A stretch of 37,671 nucleotides of DNA, from the NCBI GenBank assembly GCA_012064415.1, contig SSNU01000181.1:1-37671 (forward strand), written 5' to 3'. This DNA is from Gyrodactylus bullatarudis (lineage: Eukaryota > Platyhelminthes > Monogenea > Gyrodactylidea > Gyrodactylidae). This document shows positions 1 to 12,490 of the stretch, piece after piece (position 1 is the stretch's first letter; each line of letters begins with the position of its first letter). The translations under genes and the position numbers were made by a program. A model generated the notes under the pieces. The model was given only the letters and a program-made list of their open reading frames with translations, did not search any database and was not told the DNA's origin.

Positions 1-996
1 ATTTTAGCGATTAATGAGATATATCCTCTTGAATAAATTTGTACATTAATTAACTTTTTCTTTACTAACTAAGTATTTGAAAACTTATGAAAATGATTAG
101 AGTTTATATAGAAATAAGTAATAGTTAATAAGTATAGCATATATATTGATAATTAAAATACTAAGCCATCAACATATTTGGAAAGATAAAGATACGATGT
201 GATTAACATTATACATAGTCGATCATAGTTTTGATTTTTAATAATTTCATAAAGCATGCGGTGAATAAGAAATAAACAGAACTCAATACCTAATCTATAA
301 TTTAGTTTAATTTTTATAAATTTTTTTAAAATTTGATACATTTTCGTGTAAATTTGATTTTGAAGACGATTTTTGAGCAAAATAAGAAAAAAATTTATAA
401 TTGTGTTATCGCCATCTAATGGTGGTTTTTAGATAGTATTTGATATGCTTATTAATATTTGAATAATACTTTTGCGTTTGGTTACCCATATAAAAATATA
501 AGAAGGGGGGCAAACGTTCTCTAATTTAGCCATTTTCTCCAAATTGACCAAATTTTTTCAAGGTGTCTTCAGAATATATCTAATATCAATTTGACGTGAA
601 AATCTGATTCAAAGAGTTTATTGCATGTCCAAAAATTCAAGATTTATCGTGAATTTCAATGAAAAATTATGGCGCAAATTTGAAATAATCTCAATAGAAT
701 AGATCCAATAGGAATTTTTTCTTCTTCTCTTATTTTCTATCAAATGGAAGTTTAAACTCGAAAAGTAAATGTCAGTCAATGTCCAACCCTAATGGATAAT
801 AAAAGCTTTATTATCATTATGGTTACTTCCGTTACTTCATTAAAAACGAACTCAATCAGACGAGTTCTATCCAATCTATTAATTCTTCTCTAGATTAACA
901 GTCTAAATTTTTACGCAAAATTTTTTTTACATAATATAAAATAAAGTATTTAATAAAGTTTAAAAAGGAAAATTTATTCAATTTGCAATTACTCAC
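1..996. other. No recognised gene; probable intron of the OSBP-like gene
   Basis: AT-rich sequence with only short chance ORFs. It directly follows (minus-strand sense) the splice donor GTGAGT at 996-991, so it is probably intron of the OSBP-like gene continuing out of the window. I see no exon, RNA gene or clear repeat end in it. Confidence 0.4.
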
Positions 997-3900
997 CTGT
1001 CTACAGCTGAATTTCTTGCACTGCTCATACAATTAAGCATTTTAAGTCCACCAAACCAGTTATTCGAAGATGACTTTCTTGTAGGTGGATTCATCTGGAT
1101 ATTGTTAACTGCACTAGAGGAAGATGTCACATTTAGATCATTCATTACTGAATGATTTAAAGGTTTCCGAATTTCTGATATCCCATTGGTGGAACTGAAA
1201 CAATTGCGAACACTCTGTTGATTTGAATTCTCTGATAAACTACTACTTTTATGAAAATAAAAAAATTAGTTCAAGTATCTTGATAAGATTCTACACTAGT
1301 TTTGAACAAAAGTTTAAAAAAATCCTAGAATAAAGAAAAAGCATTTTTTCGATCCTCTAGCATCAAACTGCTACTACAGCGAAGAAAATCCATGTACCTT
1401 CTTCAGTGGTTAAGGTCATTGTAAAGTTTTGTGTCCAACGGCGGGTAATCTTGATTTTTACATAGTTTTTATGATAAAAAGGGATTTATTCATTAAGGTT
1501 AAGAACTAGGCCAAATTTTGTTTCTAGAATTTATTAGTATGAAGTTGGAAATCTATGATTTTTCACAAAAAAATCTCAATTTTCATCAAGAATTCAATTT
1601 TTGAAGAAATCCAGATAATGTTTTAAATAAAATTCTGAACAAGAATTATTTTTCTAAATCCTTACAATGAATTCTTCATTGGAAACAAATTATTTTAAGG
1701 TCTTTTTTTGGAATTTAGATAGGACTCCAAATTCCCACTTTTTGATCTTTTCAAAACTAATTGGGATTTTCGATAACTTTGAAACTGCTACTCTATAGGT
1801 AATGAGAAGTTGACTAAAAATAAGAAGTTTATAGAATAATTGAGATGTTACCTTTTCTTATTTATTCCGCAGATATTTTTGTTCTAAAAATTAGCTGTCT
1901 TGTAAAATTGCGTCCTGAAACCTAGTGAATTTTATTCACCAAGAGTGTTAAAACATAAATTAGATCGATGATTTAAAAATTTTCGACAATGTTGCATCAC
2001 TTGATTCAAGTTTCAACACATGATCAAGTGGAAAATTTGTGAATTTAAAAATTTCAATATTCTACTTTCTCTTGGGACCAATACACTACTAGCATAAACT
2101 TTTTCAATAGCCTTTTTTAAGCCAGACATTATAGCATTGAAACCTAGTCTCATACATCTCAATTTATTTTATGATTTCAGAATAAAACGATTCAAATTAA
2201 TATTTCAAACTTTTCCTATTGCAAGCTCATGTTCTAGAAGTAATGCCGAACTCACAGATATTATTCCATAGTTTTGATATCTTAAAAAGGTCTTGATACT
2301 ATCGGTTTAAATCTTAGATTATCCAGCTAATTGTGAAAAGACAATTTAATCTCGATCTAATTCAACAATGAGCACTGTTTATTCGATAAATTGATGTTTT
2401 TAAATTTAACAAATGGGAAGCGAATGATTTTCAAATTAATGAGAGAATGATTGAACAAGTGTAGTACGAAATAGAAATTTTATGAAAAATACGCAAAAGT
2501 AAAAAAATGCACCACCCTTTAAATAAAATTTTTTTCTCTAAAGTGAAAAATCGAAAGACACGATGAACATACAAATTGATTCCATCCAAGAAGAATAAGG
2601 AGATATTGAAATGGAGTAATCGAAATCCATATCTTTATGTTACATGTCTGGTTTTGTTCATTTTCAATTGTTTCTTTGACTAATTAATTTTTTCGTGATT
2701 CTTATTCTTAAAGTTTGAAGAATGAGAAAAGAAACTAAGAATTCACTTTTCAAATTTTTTAGTAGTATAAGACCACAGGAGATTATTTTGTTTGTTTGAT
2801 AATGATGCAAGAGAGAAAAGAAATCTCTATTTGCTGAAGAATGCGTTGTACGATTTGTCAATAATTCCACAGGGTAGTTATGCCATATTTATAAGTATTA
2901 AATTAGTTAAATGTGCCATTTTAAGATTCAATATGGATAAAATTCTATTGGTCTATCTACATGAGGAGTTGAGGTATGCAATGCATGTGACTCTCGATTT
3001 GATCACCAAGGTGATGAAATTCCTTTATGTTAATCAGACAAGTTGATGTCAATTCTTCTAGAGTTCCACATCAATTTTGGCAGATAAATTAGATTAAATT
3101 CCCTTTTTCCAATTTTGAGTTTCCTATGAATAAGTTAATCTAAAGCTGATAATTACGAATGAAAGTAGTCAAGGAAATTTTGAGTTATCAAACACCATCC
3201 AACACTTAGTTTATTTCTATCACATATGCTTTTAGCAACTTATTACGGCAAATGTTGAGACTAAACTATCTGAAAGAGACATAAAGCCAGATTAGGAAAC
3301 TTTAGCCATAGTTGCTGCATCTACATATTTCCTGAACGGGCGTCCCTCTTGCTTCAAATCAAAAAAGGCCACTCTCGCTGACCAGATGAACGGTACTGGA
3401 CAAATATGTTCTCTCATCGCCGATACAAATTTTTCCTATGAAACATCATCAAGATCATTATCACCAGGGTATACAGCCTTAACTTTCTGCGCCGAGGGTA
3501 CATCCAACGCCGCAATGAATCTATCAATCTTTGCCTCACCCTTGGTAACTCTGGCCACTTTAAACGAACGTGCGACCGTCCACATGAAATGATCAAATTC
3601 TCTAACTGTATCAGGAATAATTAGGGTCTTATCTGGTAACCATGATTTAGAGAGTATAGAACACGTGGTGGATGAGTATCAAATATTATCTATATTTTAT
3701 ATTGTGTGTCATAAGAATGTCATTTAAAACAAATGTACATTTAAGTTATTATTATCAATTTTGTATCTAGTTCAGCCCACTAAATCATCGATAACTCATG
3801 AACTAAAAATATGTTTTAAACTGACCGTAGGTTCATAATCAACATATTTACAAACCATGTGTAAACCAAAAAATCGAATGGGACTTATGAAAAGAAATTT

Positions 3901-6900
3901 TCTGTGACTTTAAAGACTAAATTTAAGTCAAGAAATAAAGATTTGAATTTCTTATATTATCTCAATTTTATTTTCTTGACTATTTGTCATCAAATTAAAA
4001 TACTTTACATCATTCTGTTGAACAATAAAAAATCCTATCCAAATTTAAAAAAGTGTTAATCTAGAATGACTTGAAATTAATGGTTTATTCTCAAGACCAT
4101 TATAGCTAGGCAGATCGAGTATATTTCTAATTATTCAAGAATGAATAATTTCCATTGCATATTCCTCATTTTTACAATTTTAGTTAAGTTTTAAGGTTTT
4201 TTTGTTCCATCAGTAATTTGCTAATTTGTGTTGAATAACGTGGGACGATAATTTTTACTACACTTTTCTGCCATTCACGATTCCAAGTTAAGTCTCAGAA
4301 TTTAAAGTATTCTTCGACTACCCCTATTAAATGCCAACTTTTTATTCACTGAATCACCAAATTTAGTACAGACCTGATCAATTTGTATTGAGCTTTAGCA
4401 TAAGCAGACGGGAAAGATTTGTTCAATTTTTGCATAAATGGTCTATGATTTCAGAGAAAGCAATCGTTTTTCGACAAACTTCTGATTTGGAAATGAAAAA
4501 AAAACAAAAAATCTGAAGAATAGAGTCCACTTGTACAGCTAGTTAATATGAAGATGAGGGTTTATGACTTTACAAAATTATCAATCTTTTCATCAAGAAA
4601 TCGAATTTGCTCAAAGTGTTTTGAAATCTAGATCATGAGGCACATTTTCACGTTATGAAGAGAAAGATTTTTGAAAAAATCTAGAAAATTATGGCATATT
4701 CAAATCTCGAAATAGCGCCAAATTCCGTTTTTATTGAACTTTGAGTTGAAAAATTTTGTTGATTTCAAAGTGAGAGAATGATGAAAAGTTGATTTATAGG
4801 ATCACGATTAGATAAAGAAGTCAAATATGCTGAATTATATTTCGAGAATCACCCCATTATCGCGTGAAAATTGAATTTAAATTTTTGATAATTTTCTTTA
4901 CTTGGAAATTGATGAAATTTTGCTAATTCAAGTTCCCTGAAAAATGACGAATTTATCTAAAGTTTTATAGTGATGATCGGTTTTCATGTCTTATTGTGAT
5001 CCTTTAAATATTAATTTGATGTAGATTCCCTAAATAATTTTTTTTTCTAACATATACAGAGTGAATTAGTGGCTCAAAAAATATTCTCATCAAAGTTTGA
5101 TAAACTGGGATTGTCTGAGAAATAGTTCAATGCAAATTTGGTCAATTTTCGATAAATTTCGGTATGCAAAATTGACAGTATTTCAATATCAAAATGTCTG
5201 CAGTATTGATTTATTTTAGTTGGGGAATTTTCTCAAAATTACATTTTTATGTCAAAATAGAAGAGTGTTATAAATCTGTGTTTAGGTTAGAACAGAAGAC
5301 TATACAAAGCTTTAAAAACATTCAGAGATGGGAAGACAAAATATATCAATATAAAATATAGAATAATGGTCTTCGCAACCATATTGGGAAATATTGCTGA
5401 AACTTTTCAAATTTATTTATTTTCTGAAATTCATTCATGAAATTTGAAAGAAAAGTTATATTATAATGAGTAGGGCGACCAGAAAAAGGCATACTTTATA
5501 ATGAAAAAAGGCTATTTTTAATTCTGAAAAAGGCAAATTCATAAAATCGAATATTTCTCACAAGAAGCATCTCAAGAAGATATCTGCTAAAGGAGATCTC
5601 ATTGATAATCCAAAAAATAGCTTTACCAACATAGTAAAGCAAAAAAGGTAAATTCACAAGTAGTGATTTTAAAAAATTAATCAACTCTTCAAGCCTTTCA
5701 AGTGAATAGAATGAGAATGAGATGTTGAGTTGGATAAGCCATTTCTATTGACTGTTTACCGAGTCCCCAATAAAATTAGATTCAGACAATGAAAATTTAA
5801 CTAAGATCAAGATAAACAATGATAAAAAATTTGCACAATCCTTGAAAAAAAAAATGAAAAAAGCAATCCTTTTTAAAAAAGGCAAGCCTCCTCCAAATAG
5901 GCAAAAAAGGTAAACTTATATCTCTTATTAAGAGGTTTAGAAAAAAAAGGACTGAATTTTTAATCTTCTCAAAGTATTTTAGACTCACTCTCAAAAAAGG
6001 CAAAAAGGCATTTTGGTCGCCTTAATAATGATTAATAAAGTTTTTTTCATCATACTTAATTAACACTGGTTCTAGATATTTATATGAATATATTAACAAA
6101 AATTAAAATCTTCCTGATTGGTTTGGTTGATCTCTAGATTTGATGAAGAGTGTTATTAAAACTGATGCAATTTAGATTTCCTCACAGATAATTTTCTCTC
6201 CATACACCGCTCTACATCAGCCTTTTCAGAACCCTTTGATGTAATCAAACCCAGAGATGAATCGAACTAATCAGAGGATACTAAGTTTTGTTATTATCTC
6301 GAAACAGTCAAACAGAAGCTCCATTACTAATTAGTAATTAATCACTTTTCTTCAAATCCTGATTAACCATTAAAGACCCAGAGTAAATTTTTTTCAACTG
6401 ACATCGCTGAGATTGAAAATTTTTATATGGTTTCAGAATAAGCTGATAACGAATATACAATTTTTACCAATAATCGAATTCAAGTTTAGGAGATTTTGGC
6501 CCAAAAAATGACCATAATAAAAAAAAATTCATTATATTATGTTGAAAATTTTGAAGAACGAGTCATCTTTAAATCGTCATAAATTGAAGAATGGTTTATT
6601 CGAAAGAATATTAGCTCGTCTTTCAGAAAAGTGGCTAGTATACTATTTCCAGATTCTTCAAAAACAGAATTATGGCTTGAGAAAGATACCTGTTCTATAA
6701 ATTTAATTTTTCATACCCGTTAATTAGAGTAAAAATTCTCTTCCAGTTCAAAAGCTATTCTCATCTCTTATCTTACGTGATAAGTGGATATCACATTTCA
6801 AATTTTAAAATGAATAAAATTTAATTCAATCTCACTCATTAGCATAATCAATGCTGCGTCTCTGGAAAGATTTCTTCTTTTGTCTCTTTGTCGTAATCAT

Positions 6901-8130
6901 CCGATATCCACCACCGTTGATGTTTGACTGAGACTTTTCATCTCTCGAGGTATCCTTATGATAGGTATTACCCTCACTCATGCTATCCGAGTCTCCTAGT
7001 AATCCAGAGACTGTAGAAAATTGAACTTGATTATTTTCTAATGCAAATTGTAATAATTATTATTGTTTTTCAAAATTCTCTTTTCGCCATCATCAACTCG
7101 CCAATATCAAATTATTATACTCTCTATCTCTAAATGTGTTTATGCTCTTAGTTTCTTTTTTATTCTAGTCTTCTTTCTCAACTCACATGCATTACATAGC
7201 TAAGCTATTAGCACATATGAGCACAGAGATACAGATAAACAGAGAGAGAGAGATATACAAGGTAAAGAGAGAAATGTTATTCTTGAAACAGGATGATAGA
7301 GATGATCTATGGTGATTATGATGATGATTTAGAAATGTTTGATTAATCTCATGCTTTCATTCAACAACAATTTTTTTGAAAAATAATTCAATTTGACATT
7401 TTAGTGTACCAATTATGTTATTGAAAATTTTCAGGTTATTTTTTAATTTCTTGACAATTAATAAAGATTCTCAAAAGGAGAATAAATTGAAATATACATA
7501 AATGTCAGTAAGAACTGTTTGGCCAAGAGAAATTTTACAAAGGGTTAATACATAAGTTATGTAAAATAGTGCAAAACATAGTTTAATTTTGAGGGTTATT
7601 GGATAAAGATATAAATATTTTTATTAGTGGTATAGTATTATAATTAATCTTTCTCGCTATCGGCACCTCTCACCAGTTTTCCACTGAACTTTACTATTAT
7701 TAAAAATCGATAAAAATTCTTGAAGCAAGATGATAAAAAAGGATGAGTAAAAGCTCACTCTTCTGATGATTTGATTTCCATAGAAGAATTGCCGATTTCC
7801 AGTGTGATTTGTCTGATTCATCAAGGCATTTTAGATAGAATCGCTTTGAGCCTTCAGCCAAGACGAAATAGGCTCTATTTTTCGGAAAAATTATTATAGC
7901 ATTAGATAAATTAATTGTTGTGCGACATGCTATATACTTCATCTCTGGCTGCCTATCGTTAAAAAAGATTTTAATAAGGATAATCTTTGATAACAATCTC
8001 AATTTCCTTACGAATAATAGGATAAAAGACCATTTTCTAGAACAAAGTATCTCTTTCGATATCCTTTAATATATGTTGTCCATTTCAATAACCATCCTTC
8101 AGTTACTTCACTGTTTACCTCATTTTCCAT
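997..8130 (-). CDS. OSBP: OSBP-type oxysterol-binding protein, 5' exons (partial gene)
   Basis: Minus-strand gene, partial at the left edge. Exons: 8130-8012, 7952-7759, 7010-6836, 1242-997. The first two encode a PH domain: GWLLKW..YIKGY near residues 13-24, [13 protein letters not shown] near 27-39, then TTINLSNA and the closing [13 protein letters not shown] helix. This is the order and wording of the OSBP PH domain, which binds PI4P and Arf at Golgi/ER contact sites. Exons 3 and 4 encode Ser/Asn-rich linker (for example [12 protein letters not shown]). They are assigned to this gene because their splice phases (1, 2, 2) agree all the way through and nothing else fits, but this is inference. 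The FFAT motif and sterol-binding ORD would lie beyond position 1. Introns are 59, 748 and 5593 bases, the last stuffed with repeats. The start is the first in-frame ATG, 57 bases from the PIGK start. Confidence 0.78.
3301..3650 (-). pseudogene. Retroelement gag-like remnant
   Basis: The minus strand carries about 115 codons in one frame broken by a single TAG near 3440. Readable blocks include [35 protein letters not shown] and, after the stop, [10 protein letters not shown] and [15 protein letters not shown]. The pattern (a hydrophobic 'fly-by' block, then a 'sLkQ..gep...fv..' block) is that of Gypsy-type gag proteins as I know them, but I cannot name the family. GC content is visibly higher (GCG GCG codons) than the surroundings, consistent with an insertion. 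Its gag differs from that of the LTR element at 33-34 kb. Confidence 0.45.
4535..4810 (+). repeat. Dispersed fold-back repeat, copy B
   Basis: Shares long stretches with 23110-23340 (same orientation) and with 26255-26530 (inverted). Shared anchors are AGCTAGTTAATATGA, TTTTCATCAAGA and AACTTTGAGTTGAAAAATTT followed by GATTTCAAAGTGAGA. No transposase. Probably a MITE-like family. Confidence 0.7.
5471..6024. mobile_element. hAT-like MITE, 554 bp
   Basis: Imperfect terminal inverted repeats TAGGGCGACCAGAAA at the left and, read inward from the right, TAAGGCGACCAAAAT. Flanked by 8-bp near-identical direct repeats: ATAATGAG at 5463-5470 and ATAATGAT at 6025-6032. An 8-bp duplication and a (C/T)AGGG-type terminus are hAT hallmarks. 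The interior has many AAAAAGGC units and no transposase, so it is a non-autonomous element. A sequence GAGTAGGGC also appears inverted at about 9434, suggesting a related copy. Confidence 0.65.
7241..7254. repeat. Short AG microsatellite
   Basis: Uninterrupted AG dinucleotides followed by ATATAC, inside an intron of the OSBP-like gene. A simple repeat with no evident function. Confidence 0.6.
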
Positions 8131-8187
8131 TTATTGAAAATCCATTCAAATAATTAACTAAGAGTAATTAAAACGCGTAAAAATTTC
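8131..8187. promoter_or_regulatory. 57-bp bidirectional intergenic region
   Basis: Separates the start codons of the minus-strand OSBP-like gene (8130) and the plus-strand PIGK gene (8188). Any core promoter and 5' leader not overlapping the neighbouring gene must fit here. It is AT-rich with one GC-richer word, ACGCGT, near 8171. No clear TATA box. The regulatory role is inferred from gene arrangement only. Confidence 0.5.
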
Positions 8188-10820
8188 ATGCCTTTGTTTA
8201 GATTGGTGTCACAAATGAATTTTTTATTAAAAACTCTAGTTATACATTTATTTTTCACCTTTCTTCATGGATATTCCAACCATACAAACAATTGGGCTGT
8301 TATTGTTGATGCATCAAGATTTTGGTTCAATTATCGACACTCTGCAAATGCTCTAGGTGTTTACAGAGCAGTAAAACGCTTAGGATTTCCTGATAGCAGA
8401 ATAATTTTAATGCTCCCTGATGACGTAGCCTGTAATGCCAGAAATCCTATACCTGGAAAAGTTTTCCATTCTATCAGCTATCGAACAGATCTATATTCGG
8501 ATGATATAGAAGTCGATTTCCGTGGTTCTCAAGTGACTCCTGATAGTTTCCTTCGGGTTCTAAGCGGTAGACTGCCGGATGGAACACCATACAGTAAAAA
8601 ACTAGATTCTGACAGTACATCAAACATTCTTATTTATCTAACTGGACATGGTGGAGATGGTTTCATAAAATTTCAAGATGACAGTGAAATATCTGGCAAG
8701 GATATTGCTGATGCCATTCAAGATATGCATTTAATGGGACGATATAATGAAATTTTATTTATTGCCGATACCTGTCAAGCTGATACACTTTTTGACTACA
8801 TCAACTCTCCGAATATTCTCGCTATTGGAAGTAGTGCTAGAAATGAGGATTCTTTTTCAGTTAGTTTATTCTCTATACAAAATCCTTATTTTGCATTTTT
8901 ATTCCATATCTTTGATTTCTCATTACTATGGCCTCAAAAAAAGTACTATTTGGTCTATGTTTACTCTAGACAAAGGACTGGCTGAGTTTTGATAATCTGA
9001 AGAAAAAATCTTCTAGTCCCATTTTAAAGGTAGCTAGTACTATTTTTCTAATCAAGTTTCAGAGTATAGTATTCTTCAACTATTAAACCACCAATCAAAT
9101 TTTTTGATGAATGGTTATCTAGATTCCTGATATAGAGCAAGCAGTATTTCATTGTGTAAGAAGCTAGCAAAAACTTAATCTTTAGAATTTGAAATTTCAA
9201 CTAAAGGGATTTATTTTTTGAATTATGCGCTATATCAGTTTAATTGAGATTTTTTTTTAATCAAAAAAATTTGAACAAAAATCAGAAATTTAGATCACAC
9301 AAGATTTGAATGCTACAATTTTTACAAGAATTTACGGTTAAGTACTAATTTTTACTAAAAATCCCTTAAATTTTTCTACGTATTTTTATTTTATGAGATA
9401 CTATTTTTTATTTTATTTGGTACTATTTTTGAGGCCCTACTCATTACTCTTTGATTCAGAGACTGAATTACTAAATTACCTAAAAATCACTGATTATTAG
9501 GGAGGTCAAAATGCTATTTTTGATTTGTTGCTAGAATTTAAATGAGATTTATGAAATCAACATTCGTGAGCATCAAGGTTATTTACTCACAAAAATAATT
9601 TTGCTATTTTTTTGATATTAAAAATCGAATGCTATTTTTTTGCTATTTCTCCGGGCCCCTGTCAGATAAATGGTAAAATGAGAACAAATCTTATTTTTCT
9701 TGATAACTATCATCTCTTCATTTAAGTCAAGCTGTTCCTAAAGCGTTTTAATCTCTTAATAGGGCCTTTTGTGGGTTTTTGATTGGTCGAAGAAAAATTT
9801 TAACCTTGGGATATTATTTAACCTCAGTCGTTCCATAATCGAATGTCTGATCACACGTTTGGATGCAATGTTCTGTCTTACCCAAACGAAAAAAATAATT
9901 TTTATAATTTACTTACAAGCAGTATATAATATATTTTTCATATGCCTCAAGTCATATATTCGAATAGAGAACAACTCTAGATAAAAATGATTTTTGCAAC
10001 TAGTGACCAAGAAGAAGAAGAAGAAGGATATACTCGATGTAAAATAGTCATATTAAAGAACTGGTACCATAGAAATCGAATTTTTTATTTTTCCAAAGAA
10101 TAGTTACCTTTAAAAATATGAATTGCAAGAGCTTCTATAGTCACAAGAGTTGAATGAAATCAATTCGAATTCACTTGTTAGTTACCCATCAAACTTGGAA
10201 TATGGGCTATTATTTTGATTATTTTTTCAATTTTAATTGAATCAATTCAATGATTTATTTTCAATGCAAATCATTTTTTAAAAGAAATATATATTTGTTT
10301 TTCAAGAGAAATAATACTCTTTGTTAAAGTTGATATTTTCATCACGATTTCAATTTGACGTCTTGAACGAATCAATGATTCAAAGTAGCACTCAATATAT
10401 CCTTTATTAATATCGATAAAAAGTTAAAAATCAATGCCTACTGCATTCAAAATAGATAACTTTTTTAACTTGAAAATAACTACTGTAGTTATCAATAATA
10501 TTTTTTTAGTATCATCTGGATCCTGACATTGGAGTTTATGTCTCTGACCGGTTCACTTATCATGCAGTTACATATTTAGATTCTCTCAGCTATAATACTG
10601 ATGCATCGATTGAAAAAGTTGTAAGTTATTTGAAAAATCAACCCACGTCTTTATCAAGATGAATATTTTTCTTGTATAGTTAAATATTTGCCCGTATCAC
10701 TTGTGTCATTCCACAGCGAAGCATAGATCATTCAATTTCAAAAGACCTTTGGATCAAGTTAAAGTGAGAGACTTTTTCGGTTACACTTGGAAAATCATTG
10801 ATGAATCTGAAATTTATTAA
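8188..10820 (+). CDS. PIGK: GPI-anchor transamidase catalytic subunit PIGK/GPI8
   Basis: Exons 8188-8859, 10510-10620, 10680-10820, phase 0 throughout, 307 residues. A C13-family (legumain-like) cysteine protease that cleaves the GPI signal of proproteins in the ER lumen and transfers them to the GPI anchor. Residues 1-30 form a signal peptide (a second possible start is Met10). NNWAVIVDASRFWFNYRH opens the protease domain. The catalytic dyad is His154 in LTGHGGDGF and Cys196 in FIADTCQ. Exon 2 begins YHLDPDIGVYVSDRFTYH and exon 3 gives CPYHLCHSTAKHRS and VRDFFGY, all colinear with animal PIGK. It ends shortly after, without the C-terminal membrane anchor of human PIGK, as in shortened homologues; an unseen further exon is possible but the TAA is in frame. 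Intron 1 is 1650 bases and repeat-containing; intron 2 is 59. Confidence 0.95.
8860..10509. other. 1.65-kb first intron of PIGK with transposon debris
   Basis: Bounded by donor GTTAGT and acceptor TTTTTTTAG. Holds CTATTTTT-rich segments at about 9030-9440 and 9500-9662. The latter ends in CTCCGGGCCCCTG, whose reverse complement CAGGGGCCCGGAG resembles a hAT terminus. A (GAA)5 stretch lies near 10012-10027. I found no second host gene in it. Confidence 0.5.
9500..9660. mobile_element. Possible hAT-like MITE remnant
   Basis: Left end reads TTAGGGAGGTCAAAATGCTA; right end read inward is CAGGGGCCCGGAGAAATAGC. Ends are only loosely similar and no convincing 8-bp duplication is visible, so the boundaries are approximate. 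The GC-rich terminus is striking in this AT-rich intron. Confidence 0.35.
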
Positions 10821-11475
10821 ATTCTCTGCCAAAAAAATTGTTTTCAATAAATTTTTCTATCAACTTAAATTTTATGATCATTAAATTAACAGTCGTAGTG
10901 ATCAAATTGATCTACAATTCCATATTTTTTCTCATTTTTAGGCGTTAAGAATAGCGATTCGATAGGATAATTCAAGGTCTACTGCATCCGAATTAGGGAA
11001 GATTATTTTCCTACAACGTGCTGAAACAGGCACATAGTTGAGTTGAATTTGAAAAGTTTCACTTCAAAAGATCCAAGGAAAACTTTCTTCCTACTCTTTT
11101 GTTAAGAATTTAATTCTGAGCAAATGATGTTATTTTTGTTGTTCTATCTCGTTCACTGTTTATTGTTATAATAATGGCTGTACTACTAATTTTTCCACCT
11201 AATACGGCAAGTGTGACTCAGCCCATGGATCAGTAATTATTGATTATAACCAATGCGTTATATTGATGTTTATAATCAAATTTGAGAAAATATTGATGCA
11301 TTCTCATGATCTCCTTAAATGTGTATCCAAATGAATTCAATAAAGTAGGAATCGTTACAATTGAAATTTTAAAATTATAATTAGATTAAATTAATGCGTG
11401 AATTATAATGGGTTGGTTTTTGAGAAGAATAAAATGGGACACAGGTTTGATGTTCAGGTCGATAGGAAATTTAAA
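10821..11475. other. Intergenic region after PIGK
   Basis: AT-rich, only chance short ORFs. Presumably contains the PIGK 3' end; ATTAAA-like and AATAAA words occur (for example near 10848) but none can be assigned. Confidence 0.3.
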
Positions 11476-11479
11476 TTAA

Positions 11480-11780
11480 GGGGTATTTGCAAAACTAGTA
11501 TGTCCAAGGGACGTTTATTCAGAGTTGGTAAGTTTTTAAATTGAAAAATAAAACATACTAAATTTGAAAACAAAACAGATTATTTATGAATAAAATCTAG
11601 TAATCCATACTAATTGTGAGCAAAAACATACTAAATTTGAAAACAAAACTCAAGGACATACTAAATCTGAAATTACTTTTATATGCACTTACGTAAAAAG
11701 ACTAGATTTGATTTTTCAATTTAAAAACATACCAATTCTGAATAAACGTCCCTTGGACATACTAGTTTTGCAAATACCCC
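11480..11780. mobile_element. piggyBac-like MITE, 301 bp
   Basis: Nearly perfect terminal inverted repeats of about 65 bp beginning GGGGTATTTGCAAAACTAGT, flanked on both sides by TTAA (11476-11479 and 11781-11784). A TTAA target duplication is diagnostic of piggyBac-type insertion. The interior has three tandem-like units of ACATACTAAATTTGAAA and no ORF. Non-autonomous. Confidence 0.8.
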
Positions 11781-11842
11781 TTAAATTAAAAAGAAACATG
11801 GGCACAATGTAAGATTTTAAGGAATTTTAATTTAATAATAAT

Positions 11843-12215
11843 ATGATTACAGTCAATAAGCAAGAGAGTTTCAGGAATAGAAGAATGAAAAATCAGAAGT
11901 AAAGTTTCATGAATAATGGAATGATATGGTCTATTCGAAGATGTATAAGGCAATTTGGTACCCTCAAAGATACATCCATGTATTTCACTCATAGTGTTGA
12001 CACTCAAGTATAGGAAGGTTAGAAAATAAAATTACTGGTTACATTTATCATGACTTGATTGACATTCCTTTTACTATGAGTGAGGGTACCAAATTGCCTT
12101 ATACATCTTCGAATAGACCATATCATTCCATTATTCATGAAACTTTACTTCTGATTTTTCATTCTACTATTCCTGAAACTCTCTTGCTTATTATTGACTG
12201 TATTACAATATGAAG
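11843..12215. repeat. Long inverted repeat with ~125-bp arms
   Basis: Left arm about 11843-11966, right arm about 12081-12215, spacer about 114 bp. The arms match almost base for base from TAAGCAAGAGAG (outer) through GGCAATTTGGTACCCTCA (inner), with a few small indels. No TSD or TIR signature of a known transposon was seen. A transcript would form a long hairpin. It could be a small fold-back element or an inverted duplication. Confidence 0.8.
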
Positions 12216-12490
12216 TTCTTATTTAATTGTGCAATTGTATGTTGTAATCATAAGAACAAATGATTTAAATCAAAAACAAAATTTCTTTAAATTTTTAATT
12301 GAAACGGTACTATACCTATTCATTTCATACTGAATCGGTACAAACGGTACAATCGGTAAAAAAACTCTAGCACAATGGTCAAAATTAAAGTATTCTGTGA
12401 ATTTTTATTAAGAAATTTATTGAAAAATTAATTGATAATTAAGAAAAAATAGTCTTGAATAAAATATTTTTTTTCATTTGAAAGAAATTT

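Larger units (their letters stand above)
1243..6835. other. 5.6-kb intron of the OSBP-like gene, repeat-filled
   Basis: Between exons 4 and 3 of the OSBP-like gene. It contains a weak copy of the dispersed fold-back repeat (about 1500-1640), a retroelement gag-like remnant (3301-3650), a clearer fold-back copy (4535-4810) and a hAT-like MITE (5471-6024). The remaining sequence is AT-rich and unassigned. No other host exon was recognised. Confidence 0.5.

Noticed and set aside
2792..3046. 84-codon plus-strand ORF
   Set aside because: No recognisable domain, no splice context and within a large intron; treated as chance.
5496..6003. Minus-strand Phe/Leu-rich ORFs
   Set aside because: They arise from the AAAAAGGC repeats inside the hAT-like MITE.
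11786..12007. 73-codon minus-strand ORF
   Set aside because: Lies in one arm and the spacer of the inverted repeat; no protein-like features.
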